A stretch of DNA of 64,000 nt, taken from NCBI RefSeq assembly GCF_048388525.1, contig NZ_DBGCTQ010000049.1:97813-161812 (forward strand), in the 5' to 3' direction. This DNA comes from BQOK01 sp048388525 (lineage in GTDB: Bacteria > Bacillota > Clostridia > Oscillospirales > Ruminococcaceae). The notes beneath the pieces were generated by a model that saw only the letters and a program-made list of their open reading frames with translations, was not told the DNA's origin and made no database searches. Shown here piece by piece: positions 7,463 to 17,334 of the stretch (its first letter is position 1; each line of letters begins with the position of its first letter). Made by a program: the position numbers and the translations under genes.

Positions 7463-10021
7463 GTGAATGAAGATTTTGTGATGATCCCGGGAACCGGCAC
7501 CAAGCTGATTATTCGGGACGTGAAGGAAGAAATAGAGAGCGCGTTTTTGGATTACTCCATGTCGGTGATTGTGGCGCGGGCGCTGCCCGACGTGCGGGAC
7601 GGGCTCAAGCCGGTGCACCGGCGCATCCTTTACACCATGCACGAGCGGAACAACGACCCGCAGCACCCCTACCGCAAGTCGGCCGACACGGTGGGCGCGG
7701 TGCTGGGCGCTTACCACCCTCACGGCGACGCCAGCGTATACGACGCCATGGTGCGCCTTGCGCAGGATTTTTCGATGCGGTACCCCCTGGTGGACGGCCA
7801 GGGCAACTTCGGCAGCGTGGACGGCGACCCCCCGGCCGCCTACCGGTACACCGAGGCCCGCATGAGCAAAATGGCCGTGGAGCTGCTGACCGACATTGAA
7901 AAGGACACCGTGGACTTTGGCCCGAACTTTGACGAGACCAAAAAAGAGCCCATCGTGCTGCCCAGCCGCTTTCCGAACCTGCTTGTAAACGGGTCCACCG
8001 GCATTGCGGTGGGCATGGCCACCAACATCCCGCCCCACAACATGAGCGAGGTGATCGACGGGGCGGTAGCCCTGATCGATGAGCCGGAGCTGGACCTGGC
8101 CGGCCTGATGGAGCATATCAAGGGGCCGGACTTCCCCACCGGCGGCATTATCATGGGCCGTTCGGGCATCCGGGCCGCCTACGCCACCGGCCGGGGCAAG
8201 ATCACCCTGCGGGGCCGCGCCGAGATCGAGGAGAAAAAGAACGGCCGGTTCCAGATCGTGATCACCGAGATCCCCTATATGGTGAACAAGGCCCGGATGA
8301 TTGAGAACATCGCGGACCTGGTGAAGGACAAGCGGATCGAGGGGATCAGCGACCTGAACGACGAGTCGAACCGCCACGGCATGCGGGTGGTGGTGGAGCT
8401 GAAAAAAGAGGCCAACCCCCAGGTGGTGTTAAACCAGCTGTACCGCTACACCCAATTGCAGGACACGGTGGGAGTGATCCTGCTGGCGCTGGACGGCGGC
8501 GTGCCCAAGATCATGACCCTGAAGACCATGCTGGAGCGGTATGTGGAGTTCCAGGACGAGGTCATCCGCCGGCGCACCCAGTTTGACCTGAAAAAGGCCC
8601 AGGAGCGGGCCCACATTCTGGAAGGCCTTGCCCGCGCGGTGGACATTGTGGACGAGGTGATCTACGCCATCCGTCACTGCGGCGGCGGCCAGGCCGAGGC
8701 AAAGGCCGCCATTATGGAACAGTTTGGGTTTGACGAGCCCCAGGCCGAGGCCATCTGCAAATTCCCCCTGGGGCGGCTTGCGGGCCTGGAGATCAAAAAG
8801 ATCCAGAACGAGCTGGACGAGCTGCACGGCAGGATCGCCGACTGGCAGGCCATTCTGGCCGACGACGCCCGGGTGCGCGCCATTGTGAAGGAAGAGCTGA
8901 TGGCCTTAAAGGAAAAATACGGCGACGCGCGCCGCACCGAGATCGCCCATGTGAGCGGCGAGGTGGACATTGAGGACCTGATCCCGGTGGAGGAGTGCGT
9001 GTTCACCCTGACCCACGAGGGGTATATTAAGCGCCAGAGCCAGGACACCTATCAGGTGCAAAGGCGCGGCGGGCGCGGGATCTCGGGCCTTTCGCACAAG
9101 GACGAGGACTTTGTGGAGGAGCTTTTCATCGGCTCGACCCACGATTTTGTGCTGTTCGTGACCGACCAGGGCCGGGTGTACCGGCTGAAGGGCTACCAGA
9201 TCTACGAGGGAAGCCGCACCAGCAAGGGCACCAACATCGTGAACCTGCTGCCGCTGCAGAACGGGGAAAAGGTGATCCGCATGCTGCGCATGCCCGCCGA
9301 GAACGCCTCGGGCTACCTGACCATGATCACCCGGCGGGGCGTGATCAAGCGCACCCCCATTGAGGCCTATGCCAACATCCGCAAAAACGGCCTGCTTGCC
9401 GTGACCATGTACGAGGGCGACGCGCTGGCCTGGTGCCGCATCACCGGCGGCGGGGACGAACTGCTGGTGGCTACCCACGGCGGTATGGCCATCCGCTTTA
9501 CCGAGGCGGGGGCCCGCAGCATGGGCCGCCTGGGCCACGGGGTGCGCGCCATCCGGCTGGCCGGGGACGACTATGTGATCGGCGCGGGCATCCTGCGGCC
9601 GGGGGCCACCGTGTTCACGGTGACCGACAGCGGCAAGGGCCGCCGCAGCCGGATCGACGATTACCGGCTGCAAAGCCGGGGCGGCAAGGGCATCCGCAAT
9701 TACCGCAAGGGAGAAGTGGCGGGCATCAAGATCCTGGACGACCAGGACGATATCATCCTGATCAGCCAGGAGGGGATCATTATCCGGATGCACGCGGAGG
9801 ACATCAACGTGCAGAGCCGCTACGGCAGCGGCGTGCGGGTGATGCGGATCGCCGAGGGCGACCGGGTGGTGACCGTGGCCCGCACCGACCGCTCGGAGGA
9901 GGCGGAGACCGAAAAGCCCGAAGCGGAACCCGAGGAGGAGCTGACCGAGGAGGAGATTGCCGCGCTGGCCGCCGAGGAGGCACAGCAGGCAGAGGAAGAA
10001 GCCCCCGCCGACGAGGAATAA
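7463..10021 (+). CDS. gyrA: DNA gyrase subunit A
   Basis: GyrA carries the DNA breakage-reunion centre. The catalytic tyrosine is Y129 in AAYRYTEAR, and the quinolone-determining region reads HPHGDASVYD with Ala90 and Ser91. GyrA-box QRRGGRGISG near residue 534 starts the beta-pinwheel C-terminal domain (repeats such as GGKGIRNY), and about 45 very acidic residues form the tail. The start is GTG with AGGTG upstream, 35 bases after gyrB. The 852-residue length is normal. Confidence 0.98.
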   Translation: MNEDFVMIPGTGTKLIIRDVKEEIESAFLDYSMSVIVARALPDVRDGLKPVHRRILYTMHERNNDPQHPYRKSADTVGAVLGAYHPHGDASVYDAMVRLAQDFSMRYPLVDGQGNFGSVDGDPPAAYRYTEARMSKMAVELLTDIEKDTVDFGPNFDETKKEPIVLPSRFPNLLVNGSTGIAVGMATNIPPHNMSEVIDGAVALIDEPELDLAGLMEHIKGPDFPTGGIIMGRSGIRAAYATGRGKITLRGRAEIEEKKNGRFQIVITEIPYMVNKARMIENIADLVKDKRIEGISDLNDESNRHGMRVVVELKKEANPQVVLNQLYRYTQLQDTVGVILLALDGGVPKIMTLKTMLERYVEFQDEVIRRRTQFDLKKAQERAHILEGLARAVDIVDEVIYAIRHCGGGQAEAKAAIMEQFGFDEPQAEAICKFPLGRLAGLEIKKIQNELDELHGRIADWQAILADDARVRAIVKEELMALKEKYGDARRTEIAHVSGEVDIEDLIPVEECVFTLTHEGYIKRQSQDTYQVQRRGGRGISGLSHKDEDFVEELFIGSTHDFVLFVTDQGRVYRLKGYQIYEGSRTSKGTNIVNLLPLQNGEKVIRMLRMPAENASGYLTMITRRGVIKRTPIEAYANIRKNGLLAVTMYEGDALAWCRITGGGDELLVATHGGMAIRFTEAGARSMGRLGHGVRAIRLAGDDYVIGAGILRPGATVFTVTDSGKGRRSRIDDYRLQSRGGKGIRNYRKGEVAGIKILDDQDDIILISQEGIIIRMHAEDINVQSRYGSGVRVMRIAEGDRVVTVARTDRSEEAETEKPEAEPEEELTEEEIAALAAEEAQQAEEEAPADEE

Positions 10022-10049
10022 CCCCGCGGGCAGCAGATGCAACGCACGG

Positions 10050-10082
10050 CGCGCCGCCGGGGTTCCCCTGGCGGCGCGTTTT
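10050..10082 (+). terminator. Terminator after gyrA
   Basis: Stem CGCGCCGCC / GGCGGCGCG with an 11-base loop, followed by TTTTG, 28 bases after the gyrA stop. Confidence 0.7.
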
Positions 10083-10118
10083 GATAAAATCACCCGACAT
10101 ATGTGAGGAGTTTTGAAA

Positions 10119-10640
10119 ATGAAAGACAACAACCGGACCCTTTCCGCCGTTTTTTTTGCGCTGGCCTTTGGCTGGATGGCCCTGTGCATGCGCATGGCCC
10201 TGACAAATATGGGGCTGGCAAATTCCCCCATGCAGGTGGGCTTTGAGTTTGCCGCCCTGTTCGTGTTCGGCTGGGTGGTGGTGAAAGCCTTTGCCCGCAC
10301 CGAGCCTTTCACCTGCGCCCAAAAGCGCCAGCTGTGCGCGCTGGTGGGGGTGTATTTTGTGGTGAACCTGGCGGCCATCGACCTGGAACAGCAGATCGTG
10401 GTGGTGACCCTTTCCGGCTTTAACCAGAGCCTGGCGCAGAACGCCGCTTTGAGCTGGGCCGTGCTGGCGGTGAAGTTTGTGTTCCTGGCGGCCGCGCTGT
10501 ACTTTGCCTGCGCCGAGAAAAAGCAGGCCACCGTGGTGTTCGACGAGGGCGCCGCCCCCGAGGCGCTGGAGAGCGAGGAGGCCATCGAGCAGCTGACCGA
10601 ACAGCTGGACGAGGCCGAGGAGGAAAAGCCCGCCCAGTGA
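10119..10640 (+). CDS. Membrane protein of unknown function
   Basis: I do not recognise this 173-residue protein. It has about four hydrophobic segments (roughly residues 7-30, 42-60, 75-95 and 110-135) and a highly acidic C-terminus rich in Glu and Gln, probably cytoplasmic. The ATG at 10119 follows GAGGAG at 8-base spacing; an in-frame TTG at 10113 is less likely. It sits alone between the gyrA terminator and a strong terminator. The acidic tail resembles that of GyrA in composition only. Confidence 0.75.
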   Translation: MKDNNRTLSAVFFALAFGWMALCMRMALTNMGLANSPMQVGFEFAALFVFGWVVVKAFARTEPFTCAQKRQLCALVGVYFVVNLAAIDLEQQIVVVTLSGFNQSLAQNAALSWAVLAVKFVFLAAALYFACAEKKQATVVFDEGAAPEALESEEAIEQLTEQLDEAEEEKPAQ

Positions 10641-10670
10641 GCGCTCCCCTGCCCCGCTGAAAAGAACAAA

Positions 10671-10715
10671 CCCCCGCGCAGAGCCCTTTCAGGGCAAAGC
10701 GCGGGGGCTCTTTTT
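10671..10715 (+). terminator. Strong intrinsic terminator
   Basis: CCCCCGCGC (10671-10679) pairs with GCGCGGGGG (10699-10707); an inner GCCCT/AGGGC stem fills the loop and CTCTTTTTG follows. It ends the plus-strand transcript; the minus-strand exporter operon converges just beyond. Confidence 0.85.
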
Positions 10716-10760
10716 GTTTTTTTGCCCCGAGCAGGAAGTGTTTTTAAAGAGAGCGCGGGG

Positions 10761-13313
10761 TCAGGCCGCTTCCTCCCGCAGGCGTTCCACCACGCTCTCG
10801 CCCGCCGAGAAGCGCAGGGCCAGCCGGGGCACCAGCACGGCCAGGATCAGAAGGAACGGCATGGCCGCGAGCACGGGCCAGAGCAAAAAGCGGTAGTTAA
10901 AGAACCACATGCCGCTGACGACGCCCTTTACCACAATCACCGAGGCCAGCGCGCTGAGGGCCAGCGAGGCCGCGCCCGCAAACAGGGCGTAATAGAGCCC
11001 CTCGAGGGTGAGCATACGGCGCAGCTGGGGGCCTGTCATGCCCACGGCCTGCAGGGTGGCGAACTCGCGCCGGCGGGTGACGATGCTGGTGAGCACCGAG
11101 TTGATGAAGTTCAGGACGCCGACGAGGCCGACGATGAGCGAGAGCGCCCCGCCGATCAGAAGCACGGTGTTCTGCATGTTTTCGAATTCCGCCACGCGGG
11201 TGCCCTTGGAGGAGTAGTGCATGGTGGGCTCGACGGTCTCGGTGTAATTTTTGAGGAAGGCCTCCATGGCTTCGTCCCCGCCGTCGGTCACATTGAAGGC
11301 GTAGCTCATGAGGCCGGGGTCGGCCACCATCCCCTTGTACACCGCCGCGGGCAGATAATAGTTGTAATCCCAGGAGCTGCCGTCGCTGCCGGTGAAAGTT
11401 TTGATGCGGACCTTTGCCAGCAGGGTGAAGCTGCGGGTGGTGTATTCGCCGGGGGTTTGGTCGGTACGGCCCTTGTTGTTGTGCAGGGTGACGGTGTCGC
11501 CGATCTTAAAATGGGAGCTCTCGGGATAGGGCTGGTCCTGGTCGTCGCACTGGATGCCCTCGAGGATGTAATCGCCGGTGGCCAGCTTTGCGAGGTCCAG
11601 CTCGCCCTCGATCACCTCCAGGCGGGAGAGGGGCAGGTCTTCGAGACCGTAGACCGCGCACAGGGGGTTGCCCTTGGCGTCGAGGCCCTGATTGAGATCA
11701 TTGAGATGTTCGTCCTCCACCGTGAAATACTCGAAGTCCCGGTTGTTGGAGAAAAAGCGGCCGCCCCCGGCAAAGCCGGGCTGGGCCCGGACGGCCTCGA
11801 TGAGGGTTTCGGAGAGCTCGTTTTCCGGGCCGCGGAACTGGTAGTTGAAGTATTCGGCCTGGGCGGCAAGAAAGTCGGTGTCGGTGAAGCGGGAGAGGAA
11901 TTTGTCCATGTCGAAGCCGCCGGCCAGGGTGAAAACGGTGTTGAAGAGCACCAGGCTGAGGGTCATGGAGAGCACGGCCAGCACGGTGCGCCTTCGGTTA
12001 CGGGAGAGATTGGAGAGCGCCATGCGGGGCAGCCTGCCGCCGTCGGTGCTGCGTTTTTCTTTTTTGGCCTTTGTGCCGCCGCCGGTGTAGCGGGCGGCCT
12101 CGACCGGAGAGACCGAGGCCGCAAGCCGCCCGGGCTTGCCGGTGCTCAAAAACACCGTGACGAGGGCGAACAGGGCGCTGCCCACAAAGATCAGGGGGTC
12201 GGCGCGCACCTGGACCTGGCCCGCGCCCATGCCGTTGAAGGTGGTTTGCAGCAGCACGGGCACAAGCACCCTGCCCAGGAAAAAGCCCAGAAGAAGCCCC
12301 GCGGGGATGCCCAGGGCGGCCAGCAGCAGCGCCTGCCGCCGGATGACGGACTTGAGCTGTTTGCCTGTGGCGCCCACGGTCTTGAGCAGGCCGTAGAAGC
12401 GGATGTCTTTTACCACCGAGATCTGGAAGATGTTGTAGATGATGAGATAGCCGGTGAACACGATGAGCGCCAGTGCGCCCGCGGCGGCCAGCAGCAGGGC
12501 GGGATCAAAGGAGAAGCCCGCCGAGAGGTAGGCCCAGTTGGTGTTGGAGGCCATGTAATCGGCGGCGTTTTGGTCAACGCTTTGATAGCCGGAGTCGGCA
12601 AGGAGGGTATCCAGCTTACCCTGGAGGTCGAAGGTGTTGCGGAACATCACGTAGCTGTTGATGACGCCGGTCATGGAGCGGTCGGCCGCATAGGTGTTTG
12701 CGAGCTCGGCGGCGTGGGCGTCCACATAGGCGCGGGAGGTGCTGAAGATGGCCACGTTGAACACAGGGTCGGCCTGCCACCAGCCCGAGAGCACGAACTC
12801 GCGGGTGACCTTTTTGCCGTGCACCGTGAGCTGGAGGGTGAGGGGGGCGCCGATCTGCTGCGGTACGCCCAACATCTGCAGGGTCTTGGTGTCGGTGATG
12901 ATCTCGTTTTCGGCCTGGGGGGCGCGGCCGGTGGTGGGGGTGCAGAAGGTGAGGTCCAGGCCGGTCTCATCCATATAATAAAATTCGCCGCGGCGCTTGA
13001 GGAGCTCGGGATTGTCGACACTGTCGGCCAGAAGGCGGTTGTAGGAGATGCGGTCGATGAGGCGGTGATCCTTTACCGCATCGTATTGCTGGTCGGTGAG
13101 GTATTTGAGAACCGCGTGCCCGTCGCCGCCCGACTGGCGCATGGTGGCCTTTTGCAGGTTGTCGACGGCGCCGAGGCCCAGGGTGAACAGGGTGGTGAAG
13201 AGCACCGCGGTGAGGGCGATGGCGCCCACCGCGATAAGGTTGCGGGTGCGGTTTGCGGCAAAGCTGCGCAGCGCCAGCCGGCTGACCGCTTTGCGGTTGT
13301 TGACCTTCAGCAT
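10761..13313 (-). CDS. ABC exporter permease, FtsX/MacB type (850 aa, two FtsX domains)
   Basis: This is the membrane part of a lipoprotein/peptide-type ABC exporter. The N-terminus MLKVNNRKAVSRLALRSFAANRTRN followed by a hydrophobic helix is the typical FtsX-family start. There are two permease modules: a first extracellular domain near residues 50-220 with helices near 240-400, and a second starting near RMALSNLSRNRRRTVLAV with helices at the C-terminus. That gives about eight to ten helices in total, as in antimicrobial-peptide and bacitracin-resistance-like exporters. The ATG at 13313 overlaps the stop of the ATPase gene by seven bases, so the pair is coupled. The substrate cannot be read from the sequence. 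Confidence 0.9.
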   Translation of the reverse strand: MLKVNNRKAVSRLALRSFAANRTRNLIAVGAIALTAVLFTTLFTLGLGAVDNLQKATMRQSGGDGHAVLKYLTDQQYDAVKDHRLIDRISYNRLLADSVDNPELLKRRGEFYYMDETGLDLTFCTPTTGRAPQAENEIITDTKTLQMLGVPQQIGAPLTLQLTVHGKKVTREFVLSGWWQADPVFNVAIFSTSRAYVDAHAAELANTYAADRSMTGVINSYVMFRNTFDLQGKLDTLLADSGYQSVDQNAADYMASNTNWAYLSAGFSFDPALLLAAAGALALIVFTGYLIIYNIFQISVVKDIRFYGLLKTVGATGKQLKSVIRRQALLLAALGIPAGLLLGFFLGRVLVPVLLQTTFNGMGAGQVQVRADPLIFVGSALFALVTVFLSTGKPGRLAASVSPVEAARYTGGGTKAKKEKRSTDGGRLPRMALSNLSRNRRRTVLAVLSMTLSLVLFNTVFTLAGGFDMDKFLSRFTDTDFLAAQAEYFNYQFRGPENELSETLIEAVRAQPGFAGGGRFFSNNRDFEYFTVEDEHLNDLNQGLDAKGNPLCAVYGLEDLPLSRLEVIEGELDLAKLATGDYILEGIQCDDQDQPYPESSHFKIGDTVTLHNNKGRTDQTPGEYTTRSFTLLAKVRIKTFTGSDGSSWDYNYYLPAAVYKGMVADPGLMSYAFNVTDGGDEAMEAFLKNYTETVEPTMHYSSKGTRVAEFENMQNTVLLIGGALSLIVGLVGVLNFINSVLTSIVTRRREFATLQAVGMTGPQLRRMLTLEGLYYALFAGAASLALSALASVIVVKGVVSGMWFFNYRFLLWPVLAAMPFLLILAVLVPRLALRFSAGESVVERLREEAA

Positions 13314-13987
13314 TGCCCGTTGCCCCCTTTGATGCGGCCGTCCTCGATACGCACGATCCGGTCGGCCAGTTGAGCGATCTCGTCGTTGTGGGTGATCATG
13401 ACGATGGTCTGGCCGAACTTGTGGCTGGTAATCTTGATGAGGCCCAGCACGTCCTGGCTGGTCTTGGAGTCCAGGTTGCCGGTGGGCTCGTCGGCCAGGA
13501 CGATGGCGGGCTTTGCGGCCAGGGCGCGGGCGATGGCCACCCGCTGCTGCTGGCCGCCCGAGAGCTGGCTGGGCAGCCGGGTGAGCCGGTCCGAGAGGCC
13601 CAGGGTGGCGATGACCTGGTCCACGTAGCCCCGATCCACCTGATTGCCGTCCAGCTCGATGGGGAGCACGATGTTTTCGTATACGTTCAGCACCGGCACC
13701 AGGTTGTAGCTCTGGAACACAAAGCCGATCTTGCGGCGGCGGAAGATGGTGAGCTCGTCGTCTTTTAAAGAAAAAATATCCTTGCCGCCCACCAGCACCG
13801 AGCCGGAGGAGGGGCGGTCCAGCCCGCCCAGCATGTGCAGCAGGGTGGATTTGCCGCTGCCGGAGGTGCCCACGATGGACACGAACTCCCCTTCCTCCAC
13901 CGCCAGATCCACCCCGTCCAGGGCTTTCACCTGCGCCTCGCCGGCACCGTAGTATTTTTTGAGATCGCGCGTTTGCAAAATGGCCAT
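13307..13987 (-). CDS. ABC exporter ATP-binding protein, LolD/MacB type
   Basis: The 226-residue ATPase partners the FtsX-type permease downstream. Walker A GTSGSGKST lies near residue 41, signature LSGGQQQRVAIARAL near 144 and Walker B IVLADEPTGNLD near 164, a set typical of the MacB/LolD/FtsE class. The ATG at 13987 has GGAGG at good spacing; the open frame upstream (to about 14044) has no start signal. It is the first gene of a two-gene operon. Confidence 0.95.
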   Translation of the reverse strand: MAILQTRDLKKYYGAGEAQVKALDGVDLAVEEGEFVSIVGTSGSGKSTLLHMLGGLDRPSSGSVLVGGKDIFSLKDDELTIFRRRKIGFVFQSYNLVPVLNVYENIVLPIELDGNQVDRGYVDQVIATLGLSDRLTRLPSQLSGGQQQRVAIARALAAKPAIVLADEPTGNLDSKTSQDVLGLIKITSHKFGQTIVMITHNDEIAQLADRIVRIEDGRIKGGNGQC

Positions 13988-14133
13988 TGCCGATTGCCTC
14001 CTGTAGTTTAAGTTTGGGCGGGGGCTCCCCCCTTTCCACACCAAAAGCTTAACAAAACAATCTTACCACAAACTTACGGGAGGAAAAAACATTCTAACAG
14101 GTCTGTCACAATAGAGAGAAGACAAAGCAAAGA

Positions 14134-14170
14134 GCGCCCCAAAGCCGGCAGAAAAGCGGTTTTGGGGCGC
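14134..14170 (-). terminator. Terminator of the carbohydrate operon
   Basis: GCGCCCCAAA (14134-14143) pairs with TTTGGGGCGC (14161-14170). Read on the minus strand it follows the GH20 stop and is followed by CTCTTTGCTTT. Confidence 0.7.
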
Positions 14171-14180
14171 GGTTTTAAAA

Positions 14181-16046
14181 TCAATTGAGGGAAAGGTCGG
14201 AGACCGAGACCATGGAGTGCCAGTAATGAACGTACAGGTCCTGCCCCGCGGCACCGGGCTCAAAGGGAAGCAAGGGCTCTTCCAGCTCTTCCAGGCGCTG
14301 TGCAGCGCCCCCGAGATACGCGCCCAGGCGTTCGGCCGCGGTATCCAGCCGCTGCAGAAGGCCGCCCACCCGCAGATCGATTACATCCAGCCCGAAGGCC
14401 CGGTTTTCCTGAAGCCACTGCCGGTGGAACAGGGCGAGAAACTGCCGGAGGCTGCTGCGCAGCGCGGGAAGCGCCTCGCGCTGGAGCGCCTGCAGGGCGG
14501 CCCGGTCGCCCGCCTGGTAGGCCTGGCGGAGCTGCCTGCCCAGGGCGCATTTTTGTTCCAGCACCCGGCACAGCGCGAGCGAGGTGTCGAAGAGATACTG
14601 CCAGCAGGCCGGGTTTTTCTGCCGGGCTTCGGTCAGAAGGGACGCGCAGCGCGCAAAGTGCGCGGGATAGGAGGCAGGGTCGAGGTGCGCGTCGAACAGG
14701 CCGCACAGGGGATCCTGGTAAAACAGGTATTTGGTGGGATTGACCGATACCCGGCCGGGCTTTGGGTTACCGGGGGTGTACTGCGGTTCGTCCAGGCAGA
14801 GAAAGCTTTGCAGGTCCGCACCCTGGCAGCAGCTGGAAAAATGACGCTCCAGCCGGGCCGGGCCGTTTTGATAGCACAGCTCGGCCCAGTATTGCAGGGT
14901 GGGCAGCACCGCAAAGGGCGAGCACTCGGCGCCGTTGTCGGCCCAGGCGGTGACCAGGGCCCGGTCCACCCCGTTTTTGCGGCAGCTGGCGTGGGCCAGA
15001 TCCGCCACATGCATGCTGAACCCATTGCCCGGGAAATAGCCCAGCCATTTCCAGGCCCCGCCCGCGAACAGAAGGTTCTGGGTCATTTCGCGGTGCTTTT
15101 GGAACATGCGGTCGTAAAGGGCCGGATCCTCGGAATAATAGTCCCAGTAGATCAGGGTCACGTCCGGCGGCAGGGCGGCCCGGATGGCGGGATCCACCCG
15201 GCAGCCCGGCGCATAGTAATCGCCGCCGGTGGCCAGGCGGAAGAACATGTCGCTCCACAGCATCACCGAAAAACCGTGCTGTTTGGCGAGCTGGTACACC
15301 CGGTCGAAATGGCGCAGCATGAGCTGCATCCGGTCCTGATAGCCGTGCTGCCGGAGGTAATTGCCAAGCCCCACCAGGTGCGCCTCGTCCATGCCGATGT
15401 TGACCCGCCGGCTGCGGAAGCTGCGGGCCAGCGAGGCGAACATGGCGCCGATGAGGCGGTAGGTGTTTTCGTCGTCGATCAAGAGGATATCACCCAGGTC
15501 CCGCACCGGCTCGAAGGCCTTCCATTTGAGCGACTGCCCCAGATGCGCCAGGGTCTGGATGGCGGGCACCAGCTCGAGCCCCAGCTGCGCGGCAAAGTCG
15601 TCCATGCGGCGCAGCTCGGCTTCGGTGTAGCCGCCCCGCCGGTAGCCAAAATAGGGGTAGCCTTCCAGCTGGTAGGTGTCTTCCATGTAAAGCTGAAGGG
15701 TGGTATAGCCCATTTTGGAAAGGCTGACCGCCAGGCGGCAGAAGGTCCCGAAGGTGGGAATGGCGTTGCGCGAGCAGTCCAGCAGCATGCCGAGCTCCCG
15801 GTAGGAGGGGGTCTCGCACAGGCGGCAATCGCCCCCCAGAGCCAGGGCGTCCTCCAAAAGAAGAAGGCCCCGGCCAAACAGCTCCGGCCGTTCCAGCCGG
15901 AGCACCGCCCGGCTTTGCCGCACCGTGACCTCGAGGCCCGCGCCCCCGGTTTCCACAAAAACGTCGGTCCCGGCCAAAAAGCCGGTCCCCTGCGGGTAGT
16001 ACGCTTCCAGCGCCGCCTGCTGGGCGGCGTTCAGACCAAAAAACAT
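14181..16046 (-). CDS. Beta-N-acetylhexosaminidase, GH20 (cytoplasmic, exo-acting)
   Basis: GH20 enzymes release terminal GlcNAc or GalNAc by substrate-assisted catalysis. The 621-residue protein has a TIM-barrel region from about residue 100 (FGTFCRLAVSLSKMGY) and the catalytic Asp-Glu pair D220-E221 in NIGMDEAHLVG. Further barrel elements are VMLWSDMFF and LIYWDYY, and a helical C-terminal domain follows. No signal peptide is visible, so it probably trims sugars after uptake. Size and layout resemble streptococcal GH20C-type exo-hexosaminidases. The ATG at 16046 has AAGGGGAAC upstream. It is the last gene of the minus-strand ABC/MFS operon. Confidence 0.88.
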   Translation of the reverse strand: MFFGLNAAQQAALEAYYPQGTGFLAGTDVFVETGGAGLEVTVRQSRAVLRLERPELFGRGLLLLEDALALGGDCRLCETPSYRELGMLLDCSRNAIPTFGTFCRLAVSLSKMGYTTLQLYMEDTYQLEGYPYFGYRRGGYTEAELRRMDDFAAQLGLELVPAIQTLAHLGQSLKWKAFEPVRDLGDILLIDDENTYRLIGAMFASLARSFRSRRVNIGMDEAHLVGLGNYLRQHGYQDRMQLMLRHFDRVYQLAKQHGFSVMLWSDMFFRLATGGDYYAPGCRVDPAIRAALPPDVTLIYWDYYSEDPALYDRMFQKHREMTQNLLFAGGAWKWLGYFPGNGFSMHVADLAHASCRKNGVDRALVTAWADNGAECSPFAVLPTLQYWAELCYQNGPARLERHFSSCCQGADLQSFLCLDEPQYTPGNPKPGRVSVNPTKYLFYQDPLCGLFDAHLDPASYPAHFARCASLLTEARQKNPACWQYLFDTSLALCRVLEQKCALGRQLRQAYQAGDRAALQALQREALPALRSSLRQFLALFHRQWLQENRAFGLDVIDLRVGGLLQRLDTAAERLGAYLGGAAQRLEELEEPLLPFEPGAAGQDLYVHYWHSMVSVSDLSLN

Positions 16047-16078
16047 GGGTGTTCCCCTTCCCTTTTTATTTTTCATTT

Positions 16079-17329
16079 TCAGGTTTGTTTGAACCGCTGC
16101 CAGCGGCGCGCCGCGGCGGCGCAGAACAGCCCCCCGGCCAGCGAGAGACCGGCCCAGCCCAGGATGGTGGACCCCCAGCCCAGGACAGCGCTGGCAAAGC
16201 CGGTGCCCCAGATCGAAACGCTGCACCCCACATAGATGCAGAAGTTCAGCACGCCGGCCGCCGAGCTGGACCGGCCCCAGGGCGCGAACGCCAGCGGCAT
16301 GGAGCTTGCGAAAAGCGTGTTGGCCCCCATCATGGTGGTGGTGGCCAGGGCCAAAAGGATGTAGGCGGGCCAGGGCCCGGCCCCCCTGGCAAGGTATAAA
16401 AGGGCGATGAAGCCGGTGTTCAGCAAAAACAGCGCGCCGGTGCTGGCAAGTTCGTTTTTGAAAACGCGGCGGTCCAGCCAGGAGGCCAGATACACCCCGC
16501 CCAGGTTTACCAGCGGCAGAAACATGGTGCCGAACACCGACAGCGCGGGGGTGAGGCCATAGGCCTCGGCGGTGAAGCTGGGCACCCAGGTGGTGACGCC
16601 GTCTTTTAAAATGCCCTGGGCCGCCAGCGGGAAGAAAAAGATGAAAAGCCCGGCCCGCCGCAGCAGCGGCCACAGGGAGGGGCCCCGGGCGGAGGGCTGC
16701 GCGGGCGCGGCCGCCGCCGCAGGTACAAAAGCGCTGCTGCGGCTGAGGGGCGCAAGGCAGGCCGCCCACACCCCGCTCAACAGCACAAGCAGCGCGCCCA
16801 CCAGCAAAAACTGGCCGCGCCAATTGCCCAGCCGGATGAACAGCACCGCCAGCAGGTAGGCCGCCACGGTGCCGGCCGGAACGATCAGGTTGATGCGGAT
16901 GCAGGCGGCCCTGCGGTATTCGGGCCGGAACCACTCGGCAAAAATGCGGATGATGGGCGACCAGAGGAGCGACTGAAAAAAGCCGTTGCAGCACCACAGC
17001 GCCGTGAGCACCCCCGCGCTGTGGGCCAGGGAGAAGGCCAGGTTGGAAAGCCCGGAGCCGAGAAGGCCCAGAAGGATCATGCGGTGGGGGGCGGCCCGGT
17101 CGCCCACAAAGCCGTTGAGCAGCTGGCCGCAGCCGTAGACCACAAAGAAGGCGGTGCCGATCATGCCGCCCTGGGCCCGGGTGAGGCCGCAGTCGGCAAT
17201 GATCTGCACGAGGCAGGCGGAATAGTTCAGCCGCCCCATGTAGGCGCAGGTGTAGGCCGCGGCGCACAGGCAAAAAAGAAAGAGGTGCTGCCGGGGGACC
17301 GAAAGGTGGGAAAGAGAGCCGGATCTCAT
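16079..17329 (-). CDS. MFS transporter, organophosphate:phosphate antiporter-like
   Basis: The 416-residue protein has about 12 hydrophobic helices. Helix 1 to the first loop (MGRLNYSACLVQIIAD...) and the helix 2-3 region YGCGQLLNGFVGDR resemble the GlpT/UhpT/UhpC branch of the major facilitator family, which carries sugar phosphates and related anions. The substrate is unproven. The ATG at 17329 has GGAG upstream and begins 5 bases after the stop of the upstream permease, so it is in the same operon. In context it may import or export a sugar or sugar phosphate linked to the hexosaminidase. Confidence 0.85.
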   Translation of the reverse strand: MRSGSLSHLSVPRQHLFLFCLCAAAYTCAYMGRLNYSACLVQIIADCGLTRAQGGMIGTAFFVVYGCGQLLNGFVGDRAAPHRMILLGLLGSGLSNLAFSLAHSAGVLTALWCCNGFFQSLLWSPIIRIFAEWFRPEYRRAACIRINLIVPAGTVAAYLLAVLFIRLGNWRGQFLLVGALLVLLSGVWAACLAPLSRSSAFVPAAAAAPAQPSARGPSLWPLLRRAGLFIFFFPLAAQGILKDGVTTWVPSFTAEAYGLTPALSVFGTMFLPLVNLGGVYLASWLDRRVFKNELASTGALFLLNTGFIALLYLARGAGPWPAYILLALATTTMMGANTLFASSMPLAFAPWGRSSSAAGVLNFCIYVGCSVSIWGTGFASAVLGWGSTILGWAGLSLAGGLFCAAAARRWQRFKQT

Positions 17330-17334
17330 TGCGT

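Noticed and set aside
10722..13373. Plus-strand open frame of about 880 codons opposite the ABC permease
   Set aside because: Shadow of the FtsX-type permease; no ribosome binding site, His/Glu/Gln-rich nonsense composition.
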